A DNA stretch of 64,000 nt from Dulcicalothrix desertica PCC 7102 (GCF_003991905.1 NZ_RSCL01000027.1:1-64000), one strand, 5' to 3'; positions 37,900-47,444 are shown, counted from the stretch's first letter. Numbers and translations are program-made. The notes: generated by a model not told the origin, from the sequence alone.

Positions 37900-38016
37900 A
37901 TTATTTTGATGGTAAATAAAATTACCACAGAGCCACGGAGTACACAGAAGAGTTGAAGAGATTTAAAATGGCGCCACTGTTTTGATGCGTTACATCGAAA
38001 TCAACTATATACTTTA

Positions 38017-38658
38017 TCAGTTCATATGTTCTTGTATCCAACGGCGAAACGCTTTAAGTGTTGCATTCCTACCAGCAGTCTTACTTTGCTTAAAGTACTG
38101 AGGAATAATATCAGTTAAAGGTAGGTTTGGAAAATTCAAGCTTTGCTGAGATTCGACGTAAGAACCTGCTTGTAGTAAATTAATTTGCAGTATACCTTTT
38201 TCAAAGCGCCAAAGTTCAGGGACTTTTAAGGCTTCGTAAATACTTGGGTGAGTTCGTGAAGTGACATCAATTTCTAATGCTAAGTCTGGTGGAGGGTCTT
38301 TTTGTAAATCAAGTCTTGCTTTACCACGAATCAAAATTTCGTTTTGAATATAAAAGCATTGGTCAGGTTCTATACCTTGAGCCATTGCCTGATTTTTAAA
38401 TGTTGTAGAGCCAAGACTTATAAATTCAATATCTAATTCTTCTAAAAGCGCTTTGACTAAATCACTAATAATTTCTTTACTAAATTCATGTTCCGGCAAC
38501 GGTGCCATAATTTCCAGTACTCCCTTATCATAGGCAATTCGCGTTGCCCGATGTTCTCCTAGCTCATCTAAAATTGTCTCAAATTCTTCCCATGTAACAT
38601 CACGCAACAATACACGTTGTCCAGGTGGAACGTTGATACGTTTAATGTTTAAGAGCAT
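38017..38658 (-). CDS. Uma2 family (DUF820) endonuclease-like protein
   Basis: 213 aa. Restriction-fold protein: VTWEEFETILDELGEHRATR, LEIMAPLPEHEFSKEIISDL, then the PD-(D/E)xK core PDLALEIDVTSR followed by KVPELWRFEKG. The Lys of the usual DxK is replaced by Val-Thr after ExD, as is common in this large cyanobacterial family. Function unsettled; often found in many copies near repeats and mobile elements. Confidence 0.88.
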   Translation of the reverse strand: MLLNIKRINVPPGQRVLLRDVTWEEFETILDELGEHRATRIAYDKGVLEIMAPLPEHEFSKEIISDLVKALLEELDIEFISLGSTTFKNQAMAQGIEPDQCFYIQNEILIRGKARLDLQKDPPPDLALEIDVTSRTHPSIYEALKVPELWRFEKGILQINLLQAGSYVESQQSLNFPNLPLTDIIPQYFKQSKTAGRNATLKAFRRWIQEHMN

Positions 38659-38815
38659 GACTGTTACTCCTAGTTGTTGAGCTTACAGTATAGCGTGTTC
38701 AACTGGGCGCCTCGTTGCCATAATTACGTCATATTATAAATTAAAAAGCTGTAAATCTGGGTTGTTGGCGCCAATAGCACAAAACTGAAGTACTAGCTAG
38801 TAACGAATATATTTT

Positions 38816-39448
38816 TTAAACTCGTACCTGTAACTTTGATTGTCTTGCAGCTTCTTCAATGATATATCGCCTGCTTGTAAAAACTTGGATACCCGGAACC
38901 ACGGCGTAATCAATGTCATCAGTAATTACTTTTATATTTCCGGCGCCTGCTTGACTAATTGCTTCAAGTATTAATAAATCATATCCATCAAGAGCCTGAG
39001 TTTTAAATCTATTTAAGGCAGCATCAGTTGTTTCATCGTTAACGTTCAGATTTACAGGAACAGCAAAATCTTTGACTTGCTCCCAACATTTCTCAACTTC
39101 TGCAACAACATTTAGTCGTTCTTCTGGGTAGTTATGACGGTATTCTTTTGATGTAATACTAGGATGAGATTGCCTATAGATTTTATACTCATTTTTCTCA
39201 ATAATATGGGCAAGCTCTGCTAGAGTTAACCCTGAATAAGTTAAAGTTGCTCCATTTATTACAGCTTCTGTAAGATAGTTAGGGTAATCAGTTAATTTAT
39301 AACTATCTCCGCTTCTAATAGTAGAAGCAGCATTTTGATATCCTTGCCAAAACCATACATTAGTATCAACGATGAAAATATCTTCCTTTCGCGGAATATC
39401 GCTTTGGATATCAATAATGTCTGCTTGAATATTAAGATTTACTGCCAT
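38816..39448 (-). CDS. PIN-like ribonuclease domain protein
   Basis: 210 aa. PIN acidic residues in the right order: D28 in FIVDTNVWFW, E78 in LTLAELAHII, D157 in LDGYDLLILEA, and D177/D180 in VITDDIDYA. It begins 3 bp after the stop of the STAS-like gene, so the two are almost certainly one operon. PIN proteins usually cut RNA. The pairing with a small STAS-like partner resembles a toxin-antitoxin layout, but the partner is not a known PIN antitoxin (VapB/AbrB/PHD type). Middle segment ~85-130 is unrecognised. Confidence 0.75.
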   Translation of the reverse strand: MAVNLNIQADIIDIQSDIPRKEDIFIVDTNVWFWQGYQNAASTIRSGDSYKLTDYPNYLTEAVINGATLTYSGLTLAELAHIIEKNEYKIYRQSHPSITSKEYRHNYPEERLNVVAEVEKCWEQVKDFAVPVNLNVNDETTDAALNRFKTQALDGYDLLILEAISQAGAGNIKVITDDIDYAVVPGIQVFTSRRYIIEEAARQSKLQVRV

Positions 39449-39451
39449 AAA

Positions 39452-39799
39452 TTATAATGCCGATGCCATTTCTGACATAACGGTATCAACTGCATTACGA
39501 TATTGCTCATCATAATAATAACGTTCAGCGTTTTTTATAAGATGAGTGAGAAGTTTTTGATGACGTTCTGATAATCCTGTAAATTCCACAAGTTGATCAA
39601 ATTTTTTACGTGTGATATCTTTCAAAATCCGAGTGATCGCTAAGTTAAAAAATAATGACGTAACAATTTTTACACCCGTAAAATCCAAGCTGATATTTTT
39701 CTCTGCTAGCAATTCAGGATAGACTATATCATACAACTTTTGTGCTGTAGATACTGTAGTTGCATATTCTGCAACAATATCATAAACTTTGATTTCCAT
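39452..39799 (-). CDS. STAS-like domain protein (DUF4325 type)
   Basis: 115 aa. The fold signature is a short strand then ISLDFTGVKIVTSLFFNLAI, which matches STAS-like DUF4325 proteins, followed by helices ILKDITRKKFDQLVEFTGLS and a Tyr-rich C-terminus. DUF4325 proteins often sit next to PIN or kinase-like ATPase genes. First gene of the pair, so its product may be needed before the PIN protein. Two of the window's six GATC words lie in this gene. Confidence 0.7.
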   Translation of the reverse strand: MEIKVYDIVAEYATTVSTAQKLYDIVYPELLAEKNISLDFTGVKIVTSLFFNLAITRILKDITRKKFDQLVEFTGLSERHQKLLTHLIKNAERYYYDEQYRNAVDTVMSEMASAL

Positions 39800-40101
39800 G
39801 TGAATTTACCCCTAAACGCAATTCTTTTTTATACCAGCACTTCTGGTGTAACGCAATTTGCTTTTATTCTAACACAGTAATTTGAGTATAGCTAAAGTAA
39901 TTGTATAAGTAATTAAAAAGATAATCAATTTCAAAATATGTAATTTATTTGGATTTTAACAATTCAAACGACAGTTTTTTACAACTTGTATAATACGGTG
40001 ATGCTGCCACGTTTAAAATGTGAATTTTTTATATAAAGTTTATACCCAAATGTTTATATATATGTTTTACTATTTATAACCATTGGTGCAGAAGTATTAT
40101 T
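39800..40101. other. intergenic stretch
   Basis: AT-rich divergent promoter region between the STAS-like/PIN operon and the DUF1016 gene. No repeat or gene seen. Confidence 0.5.
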
Positions 40102-41289
40102 GTGAACTACGAAGAACTTATTAGTGATATTAGTAACATTAACAACACAAGTTTAGCGACAGTTGCGCGCGCGGTTAATAAGATTTTGACTATTCGTAAT
40201 TGGTTTATAGGCGCCTACATTTTTGAGTATGAGCAAAATGGAGTTGATAGGGCAGCGTATGGCACACAGTTGCTTCAAAGGCTTGCCAATGACTTAAAAC
40301 GTAGAAAAATTGAAGGTTTATCTGAGCGTAATTTAAAGAATTTTCGCCAGTTCGCGCTGGCTTATCCTGCTTTGGCAAAAAATGAAAATATATCTACTTT
40401 TTTACCAGTGCTTGGTATATCAGGAAACGCTCTTCAAATTCGGCAGGCAGTGTCTGCCGAATTTCAAAACGCCGACCAGGACATATTTCCAGCCCTTTTT
40501 GCTCGTGAATTACAGAAACCTTCATTTTCGTGGCAAGATAGCAATTATTACTTGCGCTTGTTCTCTACATTATCATGGTCACACTTATTGGAATTAACTC
40601 GTATAGACGACAAAACTAAACAGGCTTTTTATGAGTCAGAATGTATAAAAAGCAACTGGACAATAAGAGAATTCAAACGTCAAATGGACAGTATGCTTTA
40701 TGAGCGGGTAGGGTTATCGAAGGATAAAGAAGCTGTTTTGGCACTGAAGAGTGAAGAGCAGATTATCCAGAGTCCTGAAACTCTTTTGCGTGACCCGTAT
40801 ATTTTAGAGTTTTTGAGGTTAGAGGAGCGAGCAAGTTATTCAGAGTCTGACCTGGAAAAAGCTTTAATTAGCCATTTGCAAGATTTTATGCGCGAGTTAG
40901 GGCGAGATTTTTGCTTTGTTGACCGTCAATTTAGAGTTACTGTTGGGGGAGAACATTATTTTCTTGACCTGTTATTCTACCATCGTTCTTTGCAATGCCT
41001 GATTGCTATCGATTTAAAACTAGGAAAGTTTAAACATGATTATGCTGGGCAAATGAACTTTTATCTGAATTATTTGAAAGAGAATGTCGCATATCCTCAC
41101 GAAAATCCCCCTGTTGGGATTCTTCTTTGTGCAGAAAAGGATGCGGAAGCTGTCCATTATGCAACGGCAGGACTTGATAATCAATTGTTTGTGTCGCGTT
41201 ATATGGTGGCGCTTCCTTCTGAAGAGATGCTCAAACAGTGGTTGATAGATGAGCAAGATAGACTAAAGCAAAAGTTTGATATTACTTAA
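40102..41289 (+). CDS. YhcG/DUF1016 PD-(D/E)xK nuclease family protein
   Basis: 395 aa, GTG start. The N-terminal DUF1016 domain (RNWFIGAYIFEYEQNG, LANDLKRRKIEGLSERNLKN) is followed by the nuclease domain with FFLDLLFYHRSL and the core CLIAIDLKLGKFKHDYAGQM. E. coli YhcG-type proteins are DNA-associated and often sit beside restriction or mobile genes. It is divergent from the STAS-like/PIN pair, and both could belong to one accessory island. Confidence 0.9.
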   Translation: MNYEELISDISNINNTSLATVARAVNKILTIRNWFIGAYIFEYEQNGVDRAAYGTQLLQRLANDLKRRKIEGLSERNLKNFRQFALAYPALAKNENISTFLPVLGISGNALQIRQAVSAEFQNADQDIFPALFARELQKPSFSWQDSNYYLRLFSTLSWSHLLELTRIDDKTKQAFYESECIKSNWTIREFKRQMDSMLYERVGLSKDKEAVLALKSEEQIIQSPETLLRDPYILEFLRLEERASYSESDLEKALISHLQDFMRELGRDFCFVDRQFRVTVGGEHYFLDLLFYHRSLQCLIAIDLKLGKFKHDYAGQMNFYLNYLKENVAYPHENPPVGILLCAEKDAEAVHYATAGLDNQLFVSRYMVALPSEEMLKQWLIDEQDRLKQKFDIT

Positions 41290-41316
41290 AAAGAAGAAAG
41301 TTAAGACTCTCTTGTG

Positions 41317-41363
41317 GGCTGGGTCTCTGTGGTAAGATTAAAAGCTTTTTTACCACAGAGTAC
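41317..41363. repeat. CTCTGTGGTAA...TTACCACAGAG inverted repeat
   Basis: tctctgtggtaagattaaaa is answered by ttttaccacagagtacac. It may terminate the DUF1016 transcript. Confidence 0.6.
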
Positions 41364-41388
41364 ACATTTAGTAGTGTGAAAATTTTAG

Positions 41389-41538
41389 AGATGCTTCGTT
41401 CCTCAGCATGACAATTGAAAGATGCTTCGTTCCTCAGCATGACAATTGAGAGATGCTTCGTTCCTCAGCATGACAATTGAGAGATGCTTCGTTCCTCAGC
41501 ATGACAATGGTGGAGATGCTTCGTTCCTCAGCATGACA
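41389..41538. repeat. five tandem copies of a ~31-bp unit
   Basis: Five copies of agatgcttcgttcctcagca followed by tgacaatt, with only small changes at the joints. Single units occur near 6632 and, inverted and altered, near 4240. It stops 5 bp before the tex stop codon. Confidence 0.9.
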
Positions 41539-41543
41539 TTATT

Positions 41544-43703
41544 TTATTGTTTTGCGGCTTTCATTGATAAACCGATGCGTTTGAGTTTTTCGTTGACTTC
41601 CATGACTCGAACTTTGACGACTTGTCCGACTTTGACTATTTTCTTAGGGTCGTCTACAAATCTGTCGGCTAGTTGGGATATATGTACTAACCCGTCTTGG
41701 TGAACACCGACATCGACAAAGGCGCCAAAGTTAGCGACATTAGTAACAACACCTTCTAATTCCATTCCTACTTTGAGGTCGGTAATTTCTTTGATACCTT
41801 CTTTAAAGGTGGCATATTTAAATTCAGCACGTGGGTCACGTCCTGGTTTCTCTAGTTCGCTAAGGATATCACGCAGCGTTGGTTCTCCAATAGTATCAGT
41901 AAGGTATTTTTTCAAACCTGTTTTTTTCAGGTTTTCGGCAATTTGTGTTACCTGGTTTATTGGAACTTTGAGGTCAGATGCTATATTTTCTACTAATTTG
42001 TAACTTTCTGGGTGTACGGCAGTATTATCTAAAGGATTTTCACCACCCCTTATTCGTAAAAAACCTGCTGCTTGTTCAAAAGCTTTTGGTCCAAGTTTGG
42101 GAACTTTCAATAACTGGCGCCGATTTTTAAATGTACCGTTAGCATCACGATAAGCGACTATATTATTAGCTACTGCTGATGTAATGCCCGAAACAAAAGT
42201 TAATAGTTGACTCGAAGCAGTGTTTAAGTCTACACCCACGTAGTTTACACAGCTTTCTACAGTTTCTTCGAGCTTTTTCTTTAATAGTTTCTGGTCTACG
42301 TCGTGTTGATATTGTCCCACTCCAATTGATTTAGGGTCAATTTTGACTAGTTCTGCGAGTGGGTCTTGCAGGCGCCGACCTATACTAATGGCGCCGCGCA
42401 CGGTAACATCAAGGTCGGGGAACTCTTGCCCAGCTAGTTTGCTTGCCGAATATATAGATGCTCCCGATTCGTTTACTATTACTTTGACGGGTTTACGGTC
42501 AATTGTTTTGAGTACATCACCAATAAATTCGTCGGTTTCGCGTGATGCTGTACCGTTACCAATAGCTATCAACTCTATTTTGTATTTCTCAATCAAATTT
42601 TTGACCGACTGGGCAGCTTTCACACGTCCATCGGCGCCTGTATGAGGGAAAATAGCCTGATATTCTAAAAATTTTCCCGTTTGGTCAAGAATCGCGACTT
42701 TACAACCAGTTCTAAAACCTGGGTCTACCGCCATTGTTGGTTTCATTCCCGCAGGCGCCGATAATAACAACTCGCGTAAGTTTGTTTCAAAGGTCTTTAT
42801 CGACTCAATATCAGCATAAAGCTTTTTCTCGGCAATAACTTCATTTATCAACGAAGTTTTCATCAAGCGGTTAAATGCATCTTTGAGCATTTCTTGATAA
42901 AACGCGCGTATTGGACGGTGCTTTGTTTTAATTTCTTGAGATTCTATATACGAAAGTACTGTATCTTCGTCGTAAGATATTTCAAAACTCAATATCCCTT
43001 CATTTTCGCCACGACACAGCGCTAATAAGTTGTGAGGTGCAATATTTCTAACTTTTGCGCTAAAGCTACGATACATCTCAAATTTTGTCGTTCCTTCGGC
43101 GTGTTCGTCTTTGATGTGCGAGACAAACGTACCTTCGTCTAACAAATAATCGCGTAAATATGCCCGCAATTCTGCTTTATCCGCAACTTCCTCTGCTAAA
43201 ATATCAGCGGCGCCTTTGAGTGCATCGTCACCACTCTTTACACCTTTTTCTTCTGAAATATATTTAACTGCTTCAAGTTCAAGAGGAACAAGCGGCCCAT
43301 TTTTGACATTTAAAGACTTAATAAATTCAGCCAAAGATTCTAGACCTTTTTCACGGGCAATAGTCGCACGTGTACGACGCTTAGGACGATAAGGTAAATA
43401 TAAATCTTCTAACTCATTTTTTTGCAAACAAGTCTCTATTTTCGCTTTTAGCTCAGGGGTTAGCTTACCTTGTTCGTTAATTGAATTAAGTATCGCCGCT
43501 TTTCGCTCTTCTAACTCTGTTAAATAACTATATCTATCTGATAAGTCCCGTAACTGCACTTCGTCCATCTCACCAGTGCGTTCCTTACGGTAGCGTGCAA
43601 TAAAGGGAATCGTCGCACCTTCAGCGAAAAGTTCAAGCGCACTCTCAATTTGAAAGGGTTTAAGGTTAAGTTCGCTTGCTAGAGTCTGTGGAATATTAAG
43701 CAT
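41544..43703 (-). CDS. tex: Tex family RNA-binding transcription accessory protein
   Basis: 719 aa from MLNIPQTLASELN; the longer frame to 43778 runs into a dispersed hairpin repeat, so I reject it. Order: Tex N-domain (LFAEGATIPFIARYRKERTG), YqgF-like RNase H fold (AVDPGFRTGCKVAILDQTG), helix-hairpin-helix region (FVSGITSAVANNIVAYRD, LLKVPKLGPKAFEQAAGFLR), and a C-terminal S1 domain (LEGVVTNVANFGAFVDVGVH). Binds RNA and transcription complexes. Complete. Confidence 0.95.
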   Translation of the reverse strand: MLNIPQTLASELNLKPFQIESALELFAEGATIPFIARYRKERTGEMDEVQLRDLSDRYSYLTELEERKAAILNSINEQGKLTPELKAKIETCLQKNELEDLYLPYRPKRRTRATIAREKGLESLAEFIKSLNVKNGPLVPLELEAVKYISEEKGVKSGDDALKGAADILAEEVADKAELRAYLRDYLLDEGTFVSHIKDEHAEGTTKFEMYRSFSAKVRNIAPHNLLALCRGENEGILSFEISYDEDTVLSYIESQEIKTKHRPIRAFYQEMLKDAFNRLMKTSLINEVIAEKKLYADIESIKTFETNLRELLLSAPAGMKPTMAVDPGFRTGCKVAILDQTGKFLEYQAIFPHTGADGRVKAAQSVKNLIEKYKIELIAIGNGTASRETDEFIGDVLKTIDRKPVKVIVNESGASIYSASKLAGQEFPDLDVTVRGAISIGRRLQDPLAELVKIDPKSIGVGQYQHDVDQKLLKKKLEETVESCVNYVGVDLNTASSQLLTFVSGITSAVANNIVAYRDANGTFKNRRQLLKVPKLGPKAFEQAAGFLRIRGGENPLDNTAVHPESYKLVENIASDLKVPINQVTQIAENLKKTGLKKYLTDTIGEPTLRDILSELEKPGRDPRAEFKYATFKEGIKEITDLKVGMELEGVVTNVANFGAFVDVGVHQDGLVHISQLADRFVDDPKKIVKVGQVVKVRVMEVNEKLKRIGLSMKAAKQ

Positions 43704-43758
43704 CGGATGTTTTAAGCTGCTATTCAAACCGAAGTTACTATAACCTACTTTCACAAGA

Positions 43759-43927
43759 GAAACCGGGCTTGTTGTCAAAATTTTGCATCGAAGCTCTAGT
43801 CTATCGTGAAGAAGCCCGGTTTCTTAAGTGTAAGTAACAAATTTTACGCATCAAATCCTAGAAACCGGGCTTCTGGTCAAAATTTTGCATCGAAGCTCTA
43901 GTCTATCGTGAAGAAGCCCGGTTTCTT
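43759..43927. repeat. two direct copies of a GAAACCGGGCTT hairpin
   Basis: 43759-43825 and 43861-43927 are nearly identical ~67-bp units. Each starts gaaaccgggctt and ends aagcccggtttctt, with gcatcgaagctctagtctat between. Related shorter forms are at 29091, 32066-32098 and 52745-52823. Confidence 0.88.
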
Positions 43928-44335
43928 GAGTTGTAAGTAACAAATTTTTCTTACCTTGGGTATAGTTAAAACTAATCCAAATTTGTTAAGTAAATATACT
44001 TATAGACTCGAAATTCTTATTAAAATATAAAATTATGTCATATGTTAAGAAATATTAACGCATTTATACCTATAACTCATAATAGAATAACGATTTCACG
44101 TGGCTTTTTGCTTTTTAATTTTTTATAACTTTATAAGTATTAATATTCTCATAATCAGATGTTAAGATAACATACCAAATGGATTCGGAATTTAACTCCC
44201 CATCCTTGTTATCTTAAGCAGGGTGCAGTAACGAAAGTTGAAAGTAAGTGTAAAATTTACTACTTTTGCTATATTAGAAGGTCGCAAGATTTATATCTAT
44301 GCGCTTCTGCTTGTGAATTCAGAGGTTTTAAAGAG
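43928..44335. other. gene-free stretch
   Basis: AT-rich divergent region between tex and a small membrane gene. No repeat or gene recognised beyond the preceding hairpin units. Confidence 0.5.
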
Positions 44336-44572
44336 ATGGTCTTAGCATTTTTATTACCGCTTCTGACTGCTTTAGTTAGCGGCTACTTATTTCAAAAAAG
44401 CACTGACGAGATAGGCTATCTCGCTGGTGGTATTGCTATTATTAGTTTCGTTATAAGCTTGATACTGGCGCCTTGGGAAATCCAGCTTTTGCTACTAGTG
44501 GTTGTTTTGGTTTCTACTCAAAAGCTGCTTCAGCAAAACGACTACAAGTTTGACAGGAGGGGTAAAGGCTAA
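44336..44572 (+). CDS. small two-helix membrane protein
   Basis: 78 aa. Two or three hydrophobic segments (VLAFLLPLLTALVSGYLF, GGIAIISFVISLILAPW, LLLLVVVLVSTQKLL) and a basic tail (YKFDRRGKG). No family name. A hairpin-like gggtaaagggtaaaaa / cctttaccc follows at 44581-44610 and could terminate it. Confidence 0.65.
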   Translation: MVLAFLLPLLTALVSGYLFQKSTDEIGYLAGGIAIISFVISLILAPWEIQLLLLVVVLVSTQKLLQQNDYKFDRRGKG

Positions 44573-44635
44573 GGAATAAAGGGTAAAGGGTAAAAACTTT
44601 CCTTTACCCCTAATGGTTAAGCGTTTTGAGCAAGA

Positions 44636-45169
44636 TTAAACTGTAAATTGTTTGACATATTTAACTACAGCAGGTGTGAGTAAAGTTTCAACTGAGGATA
44701 TTACTTCACGGTCGAACTGCGACCAAACTCTTGGAGTATTAAACATACAGGGTTGTAGAATTCCCCAAAGTTGATTTTCATAACATAAGTGCGCGTGAAC
44801 TAGTGCCCGGTGTCCAAACGATGAACGCTCAAATTCAACGGATAGAACATCTGGACTTGTAGTTTCAACATCTTCAATATAAATTGAGGGTTCAGTTCGC
44901 ACAGCAGCAGCAAACATTGGGTCTTCTGAAGTTAAAGATGCTGGTTCTTGTTTCCAATCAGAGTCTAGCACCTCTGGAATTTCAGTATGAAGGCGCCAGC
45001 AAACGGGAACTATACCAATTTTGGTATTAGGATTTCGCACGTACAGAAATACGCGGTCACATTTTAAAATTTCTCCAAGTGCTGGCATTAAAGCATCGAA
45101 AAGTGCTTCTGGTTGGGAGTGTTCTTCAAAAACGCTGCTTAATGTATTGGGTAAGGTTGAGCTAGTCAT
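44636..45169 (-). CDS. GAF domain protein
   Basis: 177 aa, one GAF domain: ALMPALGEILKCDRVFLYVRN at the start and a phytochrome-like end (LWGILQPCMFNTPRVWSQFDREVI). The Cys-His chromophore motif of bilin-binding GAFs is not present; the sequence there is VHAHLCYEN. So more likely a small-ligand or dimerisation module. No output domain. Confidence 0.85.
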   Translation of the reverse strand: MTSSTLPNTLSSVFEEHSQPEALFDALMPALGEILKCDRVFLYVRNPNTKIGIVPVCWRLHTEIPEVLDSDWKQEPASLTSEDPMFAAAVRTEPSIYIEDVETTSPDVLSVEFERSSFGHRALVHAHLCYENQLWGILQPCMFNTPRVWSQFDREVISSVETLLTPAVVKYVKQFTV

Positions 45170-45288
45170 TTATATAGTTGTTCGATTTTAGCTTTATCCT
45201 CGCAACAACTAATATTTACAACATCGTTCTAGCGATGCAGATACTTTAAGTTTAGGGCTATATAATCATAATCATTTTTATATTGATT

Positions 45289-45792
45289 TTAGGTCAGTGC
45301 CAGATTTAGCTGCTCGTATTCAAGTGCATCAAGCGGTGAAAATGGTTTACGAAACGAGAAAGCATAAGGTGTAGAGCCATATTGCTGTAAATGTTCCAGT
45401 CTTTTCTTCGCTTCGTTAACGGTTGGCGTGTAACCTGCACATATCCACCACATTGCTAAAATTGGCTGTTCTACCTTTTCAAACCAACGGCGCCGAGAAC
45501 GCATGATATCACTATGGGCGCCGTGATAAACATAATTAGACAAAGCTTCGAGTGATTTCCATACAGTCAAAGTAATTAAAATACTCTCATCATCAAAAAC
45601 TCGAATATTGGTAGCATCTTCAGCACCTTCACCACGTAATCGCCAAACAAAACCAGGGTCATCATCAGCAACGGCATTAACACTATTAATTTGTGCAACA
45701 AAATCAGCCATTTCTGGAGCATCGAGCGAATAGCGCATTTTTGCTGTATTCACTTGAGCTAAATGGTATTGCCCTACGTTTACTGGTTGCAT
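45289..45792 (-). CDS. DUF3291 family protein
   Basis: 167 aa from MQPVNVGQYHLAQVNTA; an upstream ATG at 45864 would add 24 residues. Matches DUF3291: HLAQVNTAKMRYSLD, then ADDDPGFVWRLRGEG, SILITLTVWKSLEALSNYVY and MWWICAGYTPTVNEAKKRLE. Resembles dimeric alpha-beta barrel monooxygenase folds. Function unknown. Confidence 0.85.
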   Translation of the reverse strand: MQPVNVGQYHLAQVNTAKMRYSLDAPEMADFVAQINSVNAVADDDPGFVWRLRGEGAEDATNIRVFDDESILITLTVWKSLEALSNYVYHGAHSDIMRSRRRWFEKVEQPILAMWWICAGYTPTVNEAKKRLEHLQQYGSTPYAFSFRKPFSPLDALEYEQLNLALT

Positions 45793-45900
45793 TATTTCTA
45801 ACTCCCGATAGATGTTTTGAATAGATTGGCATACTTCATCTATCTTGGGAGGTACTTTAGGCACAAATTTACAAAATTTAATATTTCTTAATAGTGCTGA

Positions 45901-45928
45901 GTAGAGACGCGATTAATCGCGTCTCTAC
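45901..45928. repeat. perfect GTAGAGACGCGATTAATCGC palindrome
   Basis: 28-bp perfect palindrome (gtagagacgcgatt and its complement). Its last bases supply the TAG stop of the DUF4385 gene. An almost identical unit lies at 59363-59388. Confidence 0.85.
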
Positions 45929-46416
45929 AATTCGTAACGATTTTTATGTTGGTTCAAAAGCAGAAGATACCTAGGATTTGTTTTTGCAATTTGCCACTTT
46001 TGTTTAAAAATCGCCGCCGACTCAGCTTTGTAGTGGTCTTCTTCATAAGGTAAAATTAATTGCCTTGCTTGTTGCTGTGCTTCAAGTGACAATTCTTTTT
46101 GGGGATTGCTTTTATACTTTCTACCGCTTTTGTGATTTGCATAGCGACGCGCACGGGTGTATCCCATTTGCAGGAATTTTCTTGCCATATCTGCACCCAC
46201 AAAATCATCCTGCTCTAAATAAGCAAGAAACATCTCGTATATTTTTTCGCTTGATTCTCTGGCTATTTCTGGAGACTTAAATCGCCAATACGGCAAAATC
46301 TCCGATTTATACGGCTCAACCAATAATACACCTTGTTCACCTTTGCCAACGCGGTAGAGTTCAGGATGTGCGCGGAAATCTATATTTTTAAAATCTAAAG
46401 AATAATCAAATGCCAT
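45925..46416 (-). CDS. DUF4385 family protein
   Basis: 163 aa. FDYSLDFKNIDFRAHPELYR, GEQGVLLVEPYKSEILPYWR, then FLAYLEQDDFVGADMARKFL and a basic RARRYANHKSGRKYKS stretch are the DUF4385 pattern. Function unknown. Its stop codon lies in a dispersed palindrome. Confidence 0.88.
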   Translation of the reverse strand: MAFDYSLDFKNIDFRAHPELYRVGKGEQGVLLVEPYKSEILPYWRFKSPEIARESSEKIYEMFLAYLEQDDFVGADMARKFLQMGYTRARRYANHKSGRKYKSNPQKELSLEAQQQARQLILPYEEDHYKAESAAIFKQKWQIAKTNPRYLLLLNQHKNRYEL

Positions 46417-46493
46417 AGCAGAAGTTTATTTTTCATCTTAAGATTTAAAAGTAAAGTCTCGCTTCTGTCTTAGTAAATAGCTTTGGTGCAGTT

Positions 46494-46955
46494 ATGCTAT
46501 TAAGTTCTCCTCATTTAAACACTACTCTTACGCGCGGTGATTTGCGACGAGTTCACCATATTGCGCTAAATGTTAAAGATATGCAAGCTTCGCGGAAGTT
46601 TTACGGTAATCTTTTGGGGTTACATGAGCTAATAGGTGATGAAATACCCGAAACTTTAGCAAAATTAGTAGCAGAGGGAAAAGTCGCTAACTTTGAAACA
46701 CCCGACGGTACTATACTTGATTTATTCTGGGAACCCGATTTACAACCACCCGACCCAAATCCAGAACATACCTTTACAAGAGCTTACCATCTCGCATTCG
46801 ACATATCACCCGAATCATTCGACCGCGCGGTGGAGGTTTTACAAGAAAATAGTATAACAATCGCACATGGCCCAGTCAGTCGTCCCACAGGTAGAGGTGT
46901 ATATTTTTATGACCCTGATGGGTTCATGGTAGAAATTCGCTGTGACCCAGTGTAA
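46494..46955 (+). CDS. VOC superfamily (glyoxalase/dioxygenase-like) protein
   Basis: 153 aa. Two beta-alpha-beta-beta-beta units: VHHIALNVKDMQASRKFYGNLLG, then FDISPESFDRAVEVLQE. Metal-ligand positions His (VHHIALN), His (AYHLAFD) and Glu (GFMVEIRCDP) are all present. Substrate cannot be told from sequence. Confidence 0.88.
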   Translation: MLLSSPHLNTTLTRGDLRRVHHIALNVKDMQASRKFYGNLLGLHELIGDEIPETLAKLVAEGKVANFETPDGTILDLFWEPDLQPPDPNPEHTFTRAYHLAFDISPESFDRAVEVLQENSITIAHGPVSRPTGRGVYFYDPDGFMVEIRCDPV

Positions 46956-46960
46956 ATAAT

Positions 46961-46996
46961 GCATGTAGAGACTAAACAGGTTCAGTCTCTACATGC
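46961..46996. repeat. GCATGTAGAGACT...AGTCTCTACATGC hairpin
   Basis: gcatgtagagact and its exact complement flank a 10-nt loop. May terminate the VOC gene transcript. Confidence 0.8.
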
Positions 46997-47076
46997 AGAA
47001 TTAACAATGGCGCCGGAAGTTAAAATTAAAGCCACTAATTATTTAAAATAAGTAAAAAGCGTTTTAATGTAAAAAA

Positions 47077-47382
47077 ATGTCAGAACAAGCTAAGTTGTAT
47101 AGTGTTATCGAAGATGCCATCAGAAGACCTTTAATTCCTTATGACCCGACAAGACAGTCTTTAAAACAGTGGACAATGTTTGTCTTACGTGATAAGGGGT
47201 TTAAAGTTGTGTATGCACAAAATGCTGATTTTGCAATTGAAAGAGGTGGTGAAAAGCTTTACTTTAATGTTTCTGATACTGACCATGAGTTAGATGGAAA
47301 GTTTGGATGGGTTGTGTGGGATAGTGCGACTAAAACTCTGAGTGTGATTCCTAAAAACACTGACTCAAAGGCGCCAAATTAA
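47077..47382 (+). CDS. conserved hypothetical protein, 101 aa
   Basis: Soluble alpha/beta protein: LKQWTMFVLRDKGFKVVYAQ, ADFAIERGGEKLYFNVSD and GWVVWDSATKTLSVIP. The pattern suggests a small nuclease-like or restriction-like fold, but the catalytic residues are not convincing. No family recognised. Confidence 0.6.
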   Translation: MSEQAKLYSVIEDAIRRPLIPYDPTRQSLKQWTMFVLRDKGFKVVYAQNADFAIERGGEKLYFNVSDTDHELDGKFGWVVWDSATKTLSVIPKNTDSKAPN

Positions 47383-47444
47383 AATACTTAAATTTACCTC
47401 TTGTGGGGTGGGCATCCTTGCCCGCCCATACTATTTAAGTAAAT

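Noticed and set aside
38017-41289. Uma2, PIN, STAS-like and DUF1016 as one defence operon
   Set aside because: They are on both strands with separate gaps; only the STAS-like/PIN pair is tightly coupled, so I keep the others apart.
41389-41538. CRISPR array in the agatgcttcg repeats
   Set aside because: The 31-bp units are directly adjacent without spacers.
43704-43778. Longer N-terminus for Tex
   Set aside because: The added 25 codons run into a gaaaccgggctt hairpin repeat; family members start at MLNIPQ.
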